From positions 1,302,001 to 1,366,000 of the forward strand of contig NC_089182.1 of the NCBI RefSeq assembly GCF_947507565.1: 64,000 nucleotides of DNA. The letters are read 5' to 3'. The translations under genes were made by a program, and so were the position numbers. Below, one piece after another: positions 1 through 11,585 of this stretch. The stretch's first letter is position 1; each line of letters starts with the position of its first letter. The DNA is from Oscarella lobularis. Lineage: Eukaryota; Porifera; Homoscleromorpha; Homosclerophorida; Oscarellidae. The notes beneath the pieces were generated by a model. The model saw nothing but the letters and a program-made list of their open reading frames with translations, was not told the DNA's origin and ran no database searches.

Positions 1-75
1 CGTGCTCTCGTTTAATCAAGGACAATCATTCACCTCTGGAAGTTGATGGAGAGACAGTCACTATGACAATTCGTA

Positions 76-480
76 GTGCCGGCTGTCAGCTTCTCGTTTC
101 TCGAGCAACAACATCAATTCGTTGTCGTTGCTGTCAAGTGTACCGCTTTTATCTTCATGTCGCACTTCACCGCTGGGTTAGTAAGCCGTAGCGCTCCTCG
201 TCACTCGCGATTTACTAAAAACTCGCTCTTGCCAACACCGCAGTGGAAAGAGAAACTGTCAGCATTGGCTTTAGAGAAAAAGAACGCGGAGCGGAGAATA
301 CATCGCCTTCAAAACAAAATTGCTCACCTAATCGAAGAAAGAGACATTGAGCTAGATTGCGATTTGGAAAAGAATATGAATGCTGTCGTTTCCAAGGAAT
401 TGCTAGAAGTTAAAAAGCTCTGTCCACCTGGCTCGTTTCGACGTCTTCTATGAGATCAACAGATGAAGGCAAATCATCTA
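76..480 (+). pseudogene. P-like/THAP-family transposase fragment
   Basis: An open frame runs to 453 and encodes a basic coiled-coil-like stretch (residues about 60-95, rich in K, E, R and L) followed by the motif LCPPGSFRRLL. In P-element/THAP9-like transposases such a motif is normally followed by W(E/D)QQ. Here the next codon is TGA, and the same frame then continues D-Q-Q-M-K-A-N-H-L-R, so a Trp codon appears to have become a stop. No catalytic residues and no N-terminal THAP domain are visible, so this is only a central fragment. It could instead be a THAP-Kolobok relative. The family assignment rests on the PPGSF motif alone. A C-terminal piece of a similar protein lies at 46.5-46.7 kb. 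Confidence 0.5.
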
Positions 481-1172
481 AGGGCGTAGCAAAGAGAAAG
501 CAGGTCTTCGGTGCTGAGAGAGTTTGAAAAACGGTCCGGTAGTGTTGTCAGCGAGCTGCTCCATCCCGCTAGAAAAGCAGCGTCGGTGATGTCAGACAGC
601 AACGGCAAACCAAACCCGCCTAATTTAATTGGCAACGTTGCCTGTTGCCATTGTTTGTCCGAAAGGTGTTTATTGGAAGAATTTCTTCAAACGACGACCG
701 GGATGCGTTATCGTGGTGTGCGATAGCGCTGCGAAAAAGTGACGATGGAATAGTTCTCCCGAGGCGGTTGAGACTCGTTACGTAGCAATGCCGAAGAGCA
801 GACTGCATTGAGGATCTCCCAAACTGCTTATCTTCTAGCCGATCTCTGCCTTTTTTGAAGACTGACGGAAGCAGAAGTCGTCGATGTATTCAGGTTGACC
901 GATGGGAGCTCCTAGAACTGTTGTTCCGAACGATTGACAGGACACAGGAGACGATTGCGGGAGATGGCCACGGCAAAAATCCCGCACTTCCTGTCGGCGA
1001 TGCAGAGGTGCAAATCGCCGAATGTGACAGACTCGTGAAAGCAAGAAATATTTAATAACCGATAGACAGTCGACACAGCTTGTCGCAGGGAACGTGCACT
1101 GAAATCGCATCAGCTGCAGTCTCTCTCTTTGTCTTAATTGACTTGTCATATCAAGTATCAATCAATGGACTA
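481..1172. other. No recognisable gene
   Basis: Short overlapping open frames on both strands (for example 511-726 and 835-1161) show no motif, no shared frame with other copies and no splice logic that I can recognise. I read this as non-coding or decayed sequence. Confidence 0.5.
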
Positions 1173-1440
1173 AACGACTGTTCTATAATCGATTGTTGCA
1201 ATCGATTCTTCTATAATCGATTGTTCCAATCGATTGTTACAATCGATTGTTGTAATCGATTGTAGTAATCGAATGTTGTAATCGATTGTAGTAATCGATT
1301 ATTGTAATCGATTGTAGTAATCGAATGTTGTAATCGATTGTAGTAATCGATTATTGTAATCGCTTGTTCTAATCGATTGTAGTAATTGATTGTTCTCATC
1401 GATTGTTCTAATCGATTATTGCAATCGATTCCTTTATTAC
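1173..1440. repeat. 13-bp tandem repeat, AATCGATTGTTGT type
   Basis: About 19-20 degenerate copies of a 13-bp unit (AATCGATTGTTGT, AATCGATTGTAGT, AATCGAATGTTGT). Each unit carries the palindrome AATCGATT. All frames are open by chance on both strands because a 13-bp unit cycles through the frames every 39 bp, which gives the low-complexity frames seen here. It is a minisatellite, not a gene. Confidence 0.9.
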
Positions 1441-1466
1441 AGAGATAATCGATTTTTGGCAGCTAA

Positions 1467-1774
1467 GTCGTTTGATGGATATGACCTTGTTTTGGTGAGC
1501 AACAACGGGCTAAAGATTTTGGATATGGCTGGAACACGAGGTAAGCAATGATTTACTGCCAACGGACTATTCTAATATGGATTTTAAACGTTAAGGTCTG
1601 GCGTTTTGGGGACCTCTTGCACGCGACATTTTTGCAGTCCTAAATGATCATGTGGTGCAGAACGAACAAGGTGGCGAAAAAGCAACGCCTGATGAACCGA
1701 CCCACGAGGAAGCAACCGATGGAAGCGACGCCCGATGCGACGCCAGAAGAGACTTAACTGAGACAAAAGACTGA
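1467..1774 (+). pseudogene. Two-exon C-terminal gene fragment (unknown)
   Basis: Exon 1 (1467-1540) encodes FDGYDLVLVSNNGLKILDMA and ends at a clean donor GTAAGC. The frame resumes after a 55-bp intron (1541-1595, ending TTAAG) with GLAFWGPLARDIFAVLNDH, followed by an acidic tail to a TGA at 1772-1774. The join is in frame (..TR|GLAFW..), and copy B (24339 onward) keeps the same donor and exon 2 start, although it has a 1-bp deletion in exon 2. I do not recognise the protein. The exon starts exactly at the repeat boundary, so the 5' part of the gene is missing or lies outside the repeated unit. Confidence 0.45.
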
Positions 1775-3080
1775 ACAGCTTGAGTACATACTCACTCACT
1801 GAGTAGGTATAGTTTGCGTCAGTTAATTACTACTGGTATTGATTTATTCAAGAGGGAAATGAATTCGCTGCGACGCGAAGTTACTGATTGTAGAAGACGT
1901 TACGAAGCAGTGAACGCTGAAATTCGCCGGTCAAATATTGGTTTTATATTCAATTAATGCGTTTGTATACAGACTTCAATGAGCTCGCGACAACGAAGGA
2001 CTTACTGAAGAGGGTGCGTGTTAAGGAAAGAGACTTATTTGTTCGTATTACTTCTATATATAGGTTTAAAAACGTCCGCGCCAATTGAAAAGAATCGTCG
2101 TCTTCTGCCATGTAATTAACTTCGAGACCTCGCGTCTTAGTCGGAACTTGGCCCATCCTTGAGTAGAGGGCACCGGAGTTTAGTGACCGGATTTGTCAGA
2201 AAAATGAAGAATATTAAAAAATGTGTAATACACTGAAATGCATGATTCAAAGTTTCCTGTTTTCAAACAACGCGCTAAAATACATGTTTGCCTAAATTAT
2301 GTCCGATATCAGCTTTTCCGTATCGGCGAAATTCGTCTTTAGAAGTATGTTCTTGCCTAAACTTCCCTAAGACCTTAATCCAACATCATCATTGAGACCT
2401 CAGATCTAGCGACAAAAGCTAACCTTGGAGATACAAGTTCAGCAATATGAGAGTTTTATCCAAATAGTTTCAGTTCACGACCGAAATGTTGTGCATTCCA
2501 GCCATGCCTTCTCTGATTTTCGCTTAGCGAAGTCTCCTGTTCTACGACAAGTGATGCTTCGGCTCTACGTTTTTCTACTTTGAATTCGACCGCATTAAAA
2601 CTCGACGACGTCAGAATCTGCCACATCTCAGCCGCGCGACTGAATTTGGCATGCATAATCTGAACAAAAAAACGCCTAAGCTATAAAAGCGCTCCAAGTT
2701 ATACGCTGCGTATCTGGTGAAGAACACTTCTCCAAGTACTGGGTTACATATATCTTTAGAGAAAAGTTTTGCGTTGTCATGTCTACGTGTTCTCCCGATT
2801 TTTTGAGCAAAAAAGATTTCTTGAAATGGGAGAGATGCATCAAAAATGAAAATAGTACTATTTTGGCAATTTAGCGAAGTGCTAGCTATCCTCTTCTATT
2901 TCGTTTATAATATTAACTTTGTTTGTTAAACAAATTAATTAGATAAGATAAATTTGTCAAAATTTCAAAATAACGCCCAAAGGGCCACAATGCCAATATA
3001 TTTATTCTTTTCAAGGAATTATATCATAGTAAATGACACAAGGGTAAAAAAGAAATGAAAAGGATGCTAATTTATCACTT
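1775..3080. other. AT-rich spacer inside repeat copy A
   Basis: No supportable gene. The stretch is conserved with 24650-25955 at the nucleotide level because it is part of the same repeat. Short frames on the - strand (1950-2156, 2456-2656) are similar in both copies but have no motif. AT-rich from about 2870 to 3060. Confidence 0.5.
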
Positions 3081-3081
3081 A

Positions 3082-4160
3082 CTTCTTAGCCAGCTTTCTT
3101 TTCTCGGCTAACACTCGGACTTAGATATTTTTCCAACTTTTGGACAGTATTGTTTTCCATGCCACTTACTATGTTCTGTCGATTGTTGGCGAACTGGTTG
3201 CATGCAGTACTGGCACGTGCATATTTTCTTTTCGTTTTCCTCTGCTTTGTCTATTTTGCGCTTTTTCGCCACTTCGAGGCACGGACGCCGACGAGTCCTC
3301 TTTTCAAAGACCTTTGACCACGGCTTGACCCGTCCTGTCTTCCGGCTCACGGAAGCTGGCGCACACTGAGGGCCCCAACAGAACTGTACTGATGGCATCG
3401 TCATGTTTGCCAACGTCGTCGATATATTGGGGCTTGGTGTCAGAATTATCCATTATCTGGTATATTTCATCGGCGTATTTTTCGTTGCCATTGACGAGTT
3501 CGGCAATGGAAAGTTGCTTTCCCATTTGCAAGTAGAGATACTCAACATGAAATTTCTCCCCAAAATTCTTATGAGGAACTTTGGGCGCGGGCAAGAGCGG
3601 TTCGCCAACGAATTCTAACCTTAGGGCGTTCAGAGAGCTCACTCTGCGACGATCGATGATTACAGGTGCCGTTTAGCCAGACGCTATATCCTCCATCTTA
3701 GAGTTCCACCGCAACGTTCCCTATATCATATATAGATGAAAGGGCAACGATCCCGATCTCTTGCTACGACGTTTTTTCCTCTCACGCACTTGCAGGCACG
3801 AATTTTTTCCGTTTCAAGAGTAGTATTTTGAACGTGCCGGTAAAGATGCACTTCTTCTATGTCTTGGAAGCACGGCACGTGCTTCTTCTCTTCTTCACAT
3901 ATCTTTCTGATGTCTTTAGCCAGAAATAGCTCGAGAGAACGGAGAAGCTCGTGGCACGTCTTCTGAATAATGGCTTCGTTCTCTTTAATAGTCTCATCGA
4001 CACCTCGCGTGTGTCATCGGTAATGCCGGTTCATTTGCCAAGTGGTGAAAATTACGGTCTCTATCTCCTATCTCCTTATTGTCCATGACTTCGAAATCGG
4101 GTTCAACACTTTTTTGCGCGCGAATTAACAACTTCAAGTCGTCCTCGTCCTACAGATAAA
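3082..4160 (-). pseudogene. Zn-motif protein of the 4.95-kb repeat, copy A
   Basis: On the - strand a long interrupted frame can be followed from about 4160 to 3082. In order it shows an acidic N-terminal part, a helical stretch (KENEAIIQKTCHELLRSLEL), a conserved middle (FVGEPLLPAPKVPHKNFGEK) and a C-terminal cysteine/histidine cluster (CTCQYCMQPV, then HSKWHGKQYCP). That last arrangement, C-x-C-x2-C then H-x3-H-x3-C, suggests zinc binding. Frameshifts occur near 3320 and near the stop. Copy B (25955-27040) reads through the 3320 break but has its own disruptions, so the two copies decayed independently. I do not recognise the family; it is probably an accessory protein of the transposon. 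Confidence 0.5.
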
Positions 4161-4724
4161 TACACTTCGCCACGCTTGACCATAACTTGTAGTATTTTTG
4201 ATGGACTTATTGGCCAGCGTAGACATTAAATGTCAAATTTCTAGCAGCACCTTTATGTCTGTCCATGCGGAGAATAGACAAGAGAACATGGACCAGGCGG
4301 GCCCGCAGCAATCCCGGTCGGAGTATAATACCGCCGGAAGCAATATAAACGAGGCGGCTTACCGTGGGCCGTCTGCCATCGGCAGCGGCGCCTTATTCGA
4401 CTAGGACGTGGGTAATACCGCAGTGAATATTTCTCCTTTGTCGTTGGTTAAGCCGCGCCCCGAGTCTTTTCCCTGCAATTGCCGGTGCTTTTTATAGTCG
4501 GTTCGATTTTTAATATTGAACCAAATGTTGATAACATTTCATCTTCCATCTCATTGAGCCTCCGCGAGATTTCCCTTAAGTATGTCGATCGAATTCAAGC
4601 TGCGTCTGGCAAAGGGCTCACGGGATCGGGCGATTCGTACAACGCGGTGGTGTTGGATTTGGCGGCGTGCCGCTGGCATGCAGTCAGATATGCCAAACAC
4701 TGACGAGTCCTACTCTTGCTATGA

Positions 4725-5115
4725 TTATCTGTTAAGCTTTGCAACAAACCTGTCGGTGTAATGCCTTTCCTGCGGGCGTACAAAAGTCCAAGGACAGGTT
4801 TGTGCAAGGCGTATATTCTTGTAAGCACGGTACAAAATTTCTCCTTCTATTTTGTCGACAAATGCGCTAGCACTCTTTCGTCCGAAGCTATTATCGACGT
4901 CTTGCAACACCGACAATCCAAATGTTCTGACGCGAGAAAGAACATGTCGTCCACGTCGACGACGACGCGCACATGTCAATAGAGGCCTTTTGATGTAAGT
5001 CTCTGATTTTCTGACAACGAGAACGGAATTCGAATTTACATTGTCGTCTGGGCATCCAGACAAAAAGACCTCGTCGAAAGAAGTCACCCGGCATGGATGT
5101 CTGCGCTCTCTCCAC
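4725..5115 (-). other. Antisense open frame conserved in both repeat copies
   Basis: A - strand frame of about 120 codons (RPLLTCARRRRRGRHVLSRV, then a part around FVDKIEGEIL) is kept open here and at 33471-33866 in copy B. Retention in two diverged copies is weak support for coding. No known motif is visible, and the overlapping + strand frame is also partly open. Confidence 0.25.
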
Positions 5116-5514
5116 AGGATTCGGTGGATTTTAGATTCCTGTGGCGCAACGTGTGAGATAAAGCGGTGCTTTCAACAGAGCGCGCCTGATCCACTCTGCT
5201 TGCTGCAATTTTGCCCTTAAGATAGTCCTCAACTACCGCCGGGTGCTCTTGCGCGATTTGCAAGTTGCGGCTTGCGCGAGCTCAATTTACGCTCACGCCG
5301 CCATAGCCATTTCGGAGACCTTCCGAAAGTCTACGATGGAGTGTCCCAGACCTCTGAGCTTAGAGCCTTTGTGGAATTCGCGTCGTCCATTGTGCGTGTG
5401 CAAGCCTCGCTGCGCGACGTCATCGCCGACGTGATTCGCGAACAACTGGCAATTTTGTCGAATGGTGAGCGCGGAATGGGCTCGGGATCGTGACGCGCTT
5501 CGCTTGTTGGGACC

Positions 5515-6240
5515 TTGCAACGTCGGGTCGGGCGCGGTTTTCGGGCCAAAGGCGAGAGCGCCATTCCGCTCTCACCGATAAAGGTCACTTGTTGCGGAGT
5601 TATAGTTCTGAGGCGGTCCTTCGCGACTTTCGTTTCCACCTTTAGCGGGGCTTCACGCGTCTCTTTGTATGTAACTATTATCGTTTTTTGGAGATGGAGG
5701 CTACTAATTCAAGGAAGAATAGATGGCTATTCACAGTTGCCCGTTTTCCTTCACTGCAGCAGCAACAACAGAGCTAGTACCGTTCTACGGTACTTTGAAG
5801 AAGCTTTTACTAATTTTGGGCTGCCGTCCAGAGTGCGGTGTGACAAAGGTGGCGAAAATGTCGACGTCGCATGGTTTATGTTGAATAATCCAAGCAGGGG
5901 AACTGGTCGTGGTAGTGTTATAGCTGGCAGAAGCGTTCACAACAAAAGAATGGAACGGCTGTGGCGTGACGTGTACTCAGGAGTTTTGCACTATTATCAC
6001 GACCTATTCACGCACTTGGAAAGTTGCGGTGAGCTCAATCCTGTCAGCGAGATCTTCTCTCTGTACTACACGAACTTGCCTTGCATTAGCAAACACTTGC
6101 AAATGTGGAAGAATGGTTGGCAGCACCATAAAATTAGTGGAACTGGAATGAGTAGCTGTGGTCAGAAGTCTTGCACCGTATGTCTAATTCAGATCATCGT
6201 CCTGCAGTTGAGCTCTTCCAATCCGGCGAGGTACGAATGA
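5515..6240 (+). pseudogene. Integrase-core (rve-type) protein, copy A
   Basis: The frame contains a run typical of integrase-core proteins found widely in invertebrate and fish genomes: IDGYSQLPVFLHCSSNNRAS, then [20 protein letters not shown], then [20 protein letters not shown]. The D of CDKGGEN and the E of MERLWRD fit two of the three DDE residues. The first D (normally in a W-H-x-D region just upstream) is not visible, and the N-terminal half is scrambled. The C-terminus drifts out of frame at about 6150. Copy B (35303-36030) is nearly identical in the core. It is most likely the transposase of the 4.95-kb repeat; IS3EU-like is the best guess. Confidence 0.65.
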
Positions 6241-6413
6241 ATTTTACGTAGGAAGCTATTATTTACAATTTTTTCGGGCAGACAGACTTAATAGAGCAGT
6301 TGTCAAATGAATGGCAAGACACTGAATCTGTGAGAGGCGTAAGTTCAAAAAAGTACGACCAAGCTCATGCTTCAAAAATTGTTCTTTAAGTGCGATGTGA
6401 CTACAACGGGCCA

Positions 6414-7861
6414 GTTCCGTTTGAAGAGTCGCCAGACAGAATTGATATGCCAGAAATATTATTCTGCCTTTGTCAGAAGACGTCGATGAGCTGGAAGCTG
6501 AAGTTAGTCTGGACGAAATAAGTACTCAACATGGAATCGACATTTATGCCAGAGTTCGTTCGTTCCTGTGTGACCGACATTAATTTAGTAAATAAATTAA
6601 TAATTTCCTTTTTGGCTATTATTGACCTGCACTCGAGAAAACGTAGAGGATAACCAGTAGGACGTTGTTGATTTTTGACTAAGGTATGTCCGGGTAGGGT
6701 AAAGCTTTTGAAGAAAAAACAAGGAAACCGATTACCCCACCCGGACATACGTGCCACCGCGGCATGAGTGATACGATTGACGAAACTGCCTGGTCTTGTG
6801 ATACACGCGAGAAAACAGCACTTTTCTCAAACTTTTATTAAAAATTTCGTGAAAATTTTTGATAAAAAATTAAATTTTTATTTAAATAATGTACTGAACG
6901 CCACTTCTTTTTTCCAGGCTTGCAGGGGTTGCCGCACTCTAAAATATACTCTAAAGAATAGAAATTATAGATTTATATTCAAATATACAAACATATATGA
7001 AACGGCTGGCAGAGACTATAGGTTTACCTTCGCCGCTTACAAATTACAATACACTAAAATGACAGAGACAGAAAAGATACAGTGGGCGAGAAATGGTGAA
7101 CAATGTATGATTCAGTGACATTTAGGCATCTTCTCTCTGGACGTTTTCCCTTGTCGACATTGAAAACAGTCACCTGCAACGAAGAAAATGACAGTTTTAA
7201 ATTACTTTATCAATAATAGCCACAGGTGAAATACTACATTTTTCAAATGCAGATGGGATCCATTTTTAATACTGGCATAACCGCTTTTGCGCTGATAAAA
7301 AAGTGTTCGTTTAAACGCTGCTCCCATGTTCCCTAAAAAGCGAGAACAGGCCTGTAAGTCGCAGAATGTCGTTCCCTCTAGAAATACCTGTATGGTCGGA
7401 AACAGACCCACCCGACTCATTCCAGTTTCTGTGAGATTGGCAATTGTCACTTTCACAAAGGGAGACTTTGAAAGAAGTCTTGGCGAGTTCCTGGCAGCAG
7501 TTATAGTTTTTACAAATTGCAATTTGTTTGTACCCTTTTCAAGATTTCAGAGAGAGTCCATTCTTTTGGTTTTCTTTTTTCTGTCTCTGCCTTTGGAACT
7601 TTCTAAATGCCCGGGACAGTGCAAGAAAAAAGTCCTACTAGGTCAAATTTTCCCAAATGCGGCTTCCTGCGACAGTCACTTGCTCTACGGAGACAGTCAC
7701 ATAAGGCGTCGTCGTCAAGTTGGTCTTCAGCCCTATCCGGGTTTGCCATAGTATCACTGCGTCTCCCGGATTTGTCGTTCGAACTTGCCAATAAAAGACC
7801 GAGATTAGAACCTGCTAATATAGAAAACTGGCTAAAGTTCGGACCGAACGAAATTCAGACC
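6414..7861. other. No recognisable gene, AT-rich
   Basis: Frames at 6768-7118 (+), 7202-7522 (-) and 7326-7751 (+) have no recognisable motif and overlap each other. The only structure I see is the hairpin at 6684-6750. Confidence 0.45.
6684..6750. repeat. Perfect-looking hairpin, 19-bp arms
   Basis: GTATGTCCGGGTAGGGTAA (6684-6702) is the reverse complement of 6732-6750 with one mismatch, with a 29-bp loop. A similar string (TTACCCTCCCCGGACATA) occurs at about 27333-27350, just inside the left end of the TIR element in copy B. It may be a minimal MITE or two abutted transposon ends. Confidence 0.6.
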
Positions 7862-8036
7862 GGCTGAAATGCGAAAACGGATGAAAGAAAACCGAATTAA
7901 ATGGAAAACCGAATGAAATGAAAAACCAAGTAAAATGGAAGACAGTATGAAAATGGAATACAGTATGAAATGGAAAACCGAATGGAATACGGTATGAAAT
8001 GAAATACGGCATGAAATGGAAAACCAAATGGAATAC
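7862..8036. repeat. Degenerate GAAATGGAAAACCGAATG tandem repeat
   Basis: About nine or ten degenerate units of a 17-18 bp motif (ATGAAATGGAAAACCGA, ATGAAATGGAATACGGT). One unit is retained at the edge of the related fragment at 45618. The - strand frame through it encodes repeated FHFxxVFH-like peptides and is a low-complexity shadow. Confidence 0.7.
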
Positions 8037-8876
8037 AAATCTTCCTGTTGGTCGTGCAAACGCATGACAGTTAGATATGCTGTCGACTGCTGTCGCCAAT
8101 CCCTCCAACTGTGGGCCAAGCTTTCCCTGACCTTGAGCGGAGCTGGCGGGGGAAAATTCGGAGGACGATCCGGCTCAGGCGTCGGCGGGAGAAGGCGACG
8201 CCGAAGTGTCGTAGCGAGCACAGACGAACCAGCCTGCGACGTAGGAGCTAGCGGTGTAGCCTGTAATCCCGAGTTCTGAGTAGAGCGAGCGTGATAGCGA
8301 GTTTCCATGACGAAGCGAATCGCACTAGTGTCACCATGTAGCATGTGTATATATTTGCACAGATACTGATTACTGGCCGCTCGATATCAACATCTACCCC
8401 GGACCAACGGGTCCCGTCAAAGATTTGTCGTCAACTATTTTACGAAATTCTGAGGTTTGCGAGTTGTGAGAATAATCTCTTTGTCCTATGTCAGAGGTAG
8501 TGAGAGCGATGAGCTTTTAGCTGCAATTTTTTCTCTCTGGATAAGTATTCGAGGGTTTTCATTTGCTTCCTTTATGCTTGAGACGTACAAGAAAGAACGC
8601 CAGCTATTAGTGAAAGGTCTCCGAAAGAATTTGGCCAAGGAGGCACCAAAATGACAAATAGACTTCCATGAACAAACGTTTCAATAAACGTTGCCTACTC
8701 ACATGCATATGCAATAATGCTCACGATTTTTTTAGTGGGCTTCATTGAATCGCTTCTTCTACTCTTTGGAAGAGGAGTGTCATCGACGGTTTCTTCTGGA
8801 AAAAGCTCTCTCCTTCGCCTGCAGTTGCCAGGTACAGGGTCTAGAGATAATGATCATTGCAGGAGAATCTTGTTGG
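8010..8876 (-). mobile_element. LTR plus gag-start fragment of a Gypsy-like retroelement, copy 1
   Basis: An 867-bp segment repeated at 45618-46484. Read on the - strand, a putative LTR ends ..CATGCTACA at 8337 and is followed at once by TGGTGACACTAGTGCG, which looks like a tRNA primer-binding site. Then comes an open frame that includes SLAHSWRDWRQQSTAYLTVM, resembling the N-terminal part of Gypsy-type Gag. This reads like a 5' LTR, PBS and the first part of gag, cut off before capsid. I cannot fix the outer LTR edge. The family differs from the element at 15 kb. Confidence 0.45.
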
Positions 8877-9168
8877 CTATGGGTACCAAGTCTTCCTTTA
8901 TGTGCATTTCGTCGAAAACTAAAATAACATGTTTGTCAATGGAAGTTGGGCTGTCCAGGTTTGCTTCTTCAAGAAGATCATTTAGCTCTGGTTGAAAACC
9001 AGGTTCACGGCGGAAAAAATTGGTATAGTCTCGCAGCTTTCTTTCCGACGGCAGCCGAAGGAAGCCGGAACTTTGGAGAGCGTAGTAAGTTGCCGTCGAA
9101 GTCGTGGCTTACGGTTGTGGACGAATCGGAGACCTGGAATTTACATACGTCACTGAGGGCGTCATGCA
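8877..9168. other. No clear gene; possible decayed upstream part of the MYND gene
   Basis: Short frames only. The + frame at 8946-9266 has no motif that I recognise. Confidence 0.35.
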
Positions 9169-11585
9169 ATGGAACTAACTCCAAATCCACGACTGAAGGA
9201 AGATCTTCGAAACGGAACAATGCTTCGCCCCGGCAACCGACGCTGCCTAAATACAACCATGCGTGATCCCCAATCGAAACAGCTGCCTCAAATGACGTCC
9301 AATCCGTTCATTACCTATCACAATGCGTCCGAAGCGGACGACTTCCGAAGCCGACGACTATTATCCAGCGGAAACCCATTCGTTAGCGGAGCTCTTCACA
9401 AAACTGTAAAGAGACTTTTAGTGAGGTTTGCTACAGAGGTATTACATCATCGCGTCTCAGTTTACTATTGGCGACTGTCTGCAATGCCTTCTTGGCAACT
9501 CGGCTTGAAAGCAATGTTCGATTCCATGCCATAGACACGTCACACAGGCATGGCAGCGCTACTCGTCCTGGCGGCTCTTCGTATCAACAGGCAGAAACGT
9601 AATAGCACGATCTGGACAGAGACTGTCAAGAGTCCACAAGTGTACGACAGCGTCAGTGATATTCTAGATAATTCACTGTGGATTCCGTATTCAATTCTTC
9701 CTACAGTACTTCAACTTAAGTGCACGCTACTTTTTTGAAAGCTGCCTTGACTTCAAAACAGAACTGGGAAGACTCCACAAAAAAGGTTTACCTAACGGGA
9801 ATTAAGTTTAAGTGGACGCCGGCCAATTGCGGGACGACATACCCGTGCAAAGTGGACTTACTGCTGGACAGCTCTTCCTGCGTGTTCAGACAAATGATTG
9901 ATAATATGTTAGAAACGCTGTGCACAGCGTACGTTCAAGCATTTCCCAATTTCCACTTTGATGAAGGATTTTATCCTCATTCCGGCTTGTGTACAATACC
10001 AGCCATGATGACAATATTGCTATGTGCTACTAGGCAGATGAAAAACCCGCAGAATCTTCTCAATTATCTATACAAAAAAGTGACATCAAATTCGCGATTG
10101 CAAGTGATGAGTTTCGACGTCCAAAACATTGCCAATCAAATGTATCCTGTTGAAATGCAACCAAACGAACCACTACATCCGATCTTTGCTAAAGGTGCAC
10201 AACAGAAGTCGTCCCTCTTCTTCACCCCTCTTCAGCAAAGACAACAGTCACTACCCTGTCCAGTGACAGGTAGCGTCCTTATTCACGGCCTCGTAGAAAG
10301 CGAACAGCGAGCCATGTTTGCCCCCGATTTCAACGCTAAAACATGGATCACTAAAAACTGGCAAAGAGTGCAGTTTATTGACAGTTACACCATTTCTCTG
10401 TTTCCCGTGGTGGAATAAGAAGTTCGACTTCCCAATGAAATGGTCTGCCTGCAGCATCATAGTTATTGATTTGATTACTGGTTGGCTAGCCTTTGAACCC
10501 GTCGACGTGTCCAAATTCAAAATACGGCAGCTAAAAGAAAAGAAGAGCATGATTCTCAATATTTTGACAACGAACGAGAACCTACCAAAAACGAGCTTCA
10601 AACCTGCAAAAGGACGATCTAGCAGTAACGCAGGTTCACGAAACAAAATCACACTTTTTTGATTTTCGTATCAACAACGCTAGCAATATTAGATAAGGTG
10701 AAAGTACGCCTGAAACCCGGAGGACCGTTGACGCTTACTCTCAATAACACTTCACTCTACCATATCACTGTCACGAGCAGCATGATATTATTTACAAGTC
10801 AGAAATAAGTGACAGGACAATTCGCCTGACAGTTACTAAGCCGAAGAACGCCCTCCTGAAGACAAGCAAACCAACAATTGCTTAATTTGGACACCTTACG
10901 CAAGTGGCCAAGCAAACCATTCAGTGCAAATCAGGCCACGTTTACAATCATGGAGTTATCTCAGCAACAGGCCGGCAGCTACGCCATGGGACACAGTTGC
11001 TACTACGACGTCAGGCTCACCATCGCGGAGATGTTTTCCGCTTTTAGAGACAAAACTCTGGCAAATAGAGACATTTTCAAAATACGAAGAGATGGATACA
11101 AACCCTTTCACCTTATCAGCTCTCTGGATAAAGGCATTATTGGTCACTCGTCCCGTCTTCTCGCTAGCCCAAGAGGAATACCAATAATTGAATTTTGGTA
11201 CCTATGGCGTGATGGGGATGCTACGCCAGACGTACACCATTTTCTATCGTACCTCACGAGCAGCACAGACGTGTTATGCAATAACAACAGAGGCATAAAC
11301 GAGGAAGTCGATTTTCTCGAATAGTCAATACTGCTCCTAAAAAGGTGCAAAGAGTTTTCCTCAAAAGAAGTTTCTTTATCCCTCTTTACCCTAAGGAACA
11401 CAAACTCAGACAAACTACAAGAAAGCGGTATCCCATCGCCAAGTTCTGCAAGTACAAAGAAATGTTTCTCGTGCTCAACTACAGAAAATCTTAAAGCCTG
11501 TGGTCAATGCAAAACCAGGCGTTTTGCAGTAAAGAATGCCAGAAAGCCAGTTGGAAAAAACACAAGTCTAACTGTGTGCCCTAAC
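9169..11585 (+). pseudogene. Broken MYND-finger protein gene
   Basis: The signal is spread over successive + strand frames: 9169-9534 (ends KAMFDSMP then TAG), 9550-9738, 9720-10418 (232 codons, with VQFIDSYTISLF near its end), a piece around 10460-10660 (VIDLITGWLAFEPVDVSKFK), 10878-11324, and a C-terminal MYND zinc finger at about 11455-11582. The finger reads CFSC..LKACGQC and then, after a 1-nt frameshift, CSKECQKASWKKHKSNC before a stop. The order fits single-domain MYND proteins with a long N-terminal DUF4470-like region, but I assign that only tentatively. At least four stops or frameshifts make it a pseudogene unless short introns restore frame; no GT-AG pairs clearly do so. It is the one relic in the window that does not look transposon-encoded. 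Confidence 0.45.

Larger units (their letters stand above)
1467..6413. mobile_element. 4.95-kb dispersed repeat, copy A
   Basis: This segment is nearly collinear with 24339-36198 (copy B) once the insertions in copy B are removed. Similarity begins abruptly at GTCGTTYGATGGATATGACC and ends at about GACTACA..GGGCCA. It carries a + strand two-exon fragment, a - strand Zn-type protein, a - strand conserved frame and a + strand integrase-core protein. I see no terminal inverted repeats or target duplication, so both copies may share truncated ends or the true termini may lie outside. The integrase-core type suggests an IS3EU- or Ginger-like DNA transposon, but this is inference. Copy A lacks the insertions of copy B and so serves as an empty-site reference. 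Confidence 0.75.

Noticed and set aside
1211-1399. Open frame on - strand with repeated TIDYYNRLQQSI-like peptide
   Set aside because: It is the translation of the 13-bp minisatellite, which leaves all frames open.
7815-8108. Frame with FHFxVFH repeats
   Set aside because: Low-complexity shadow of the GAAATGG tandem repeat.
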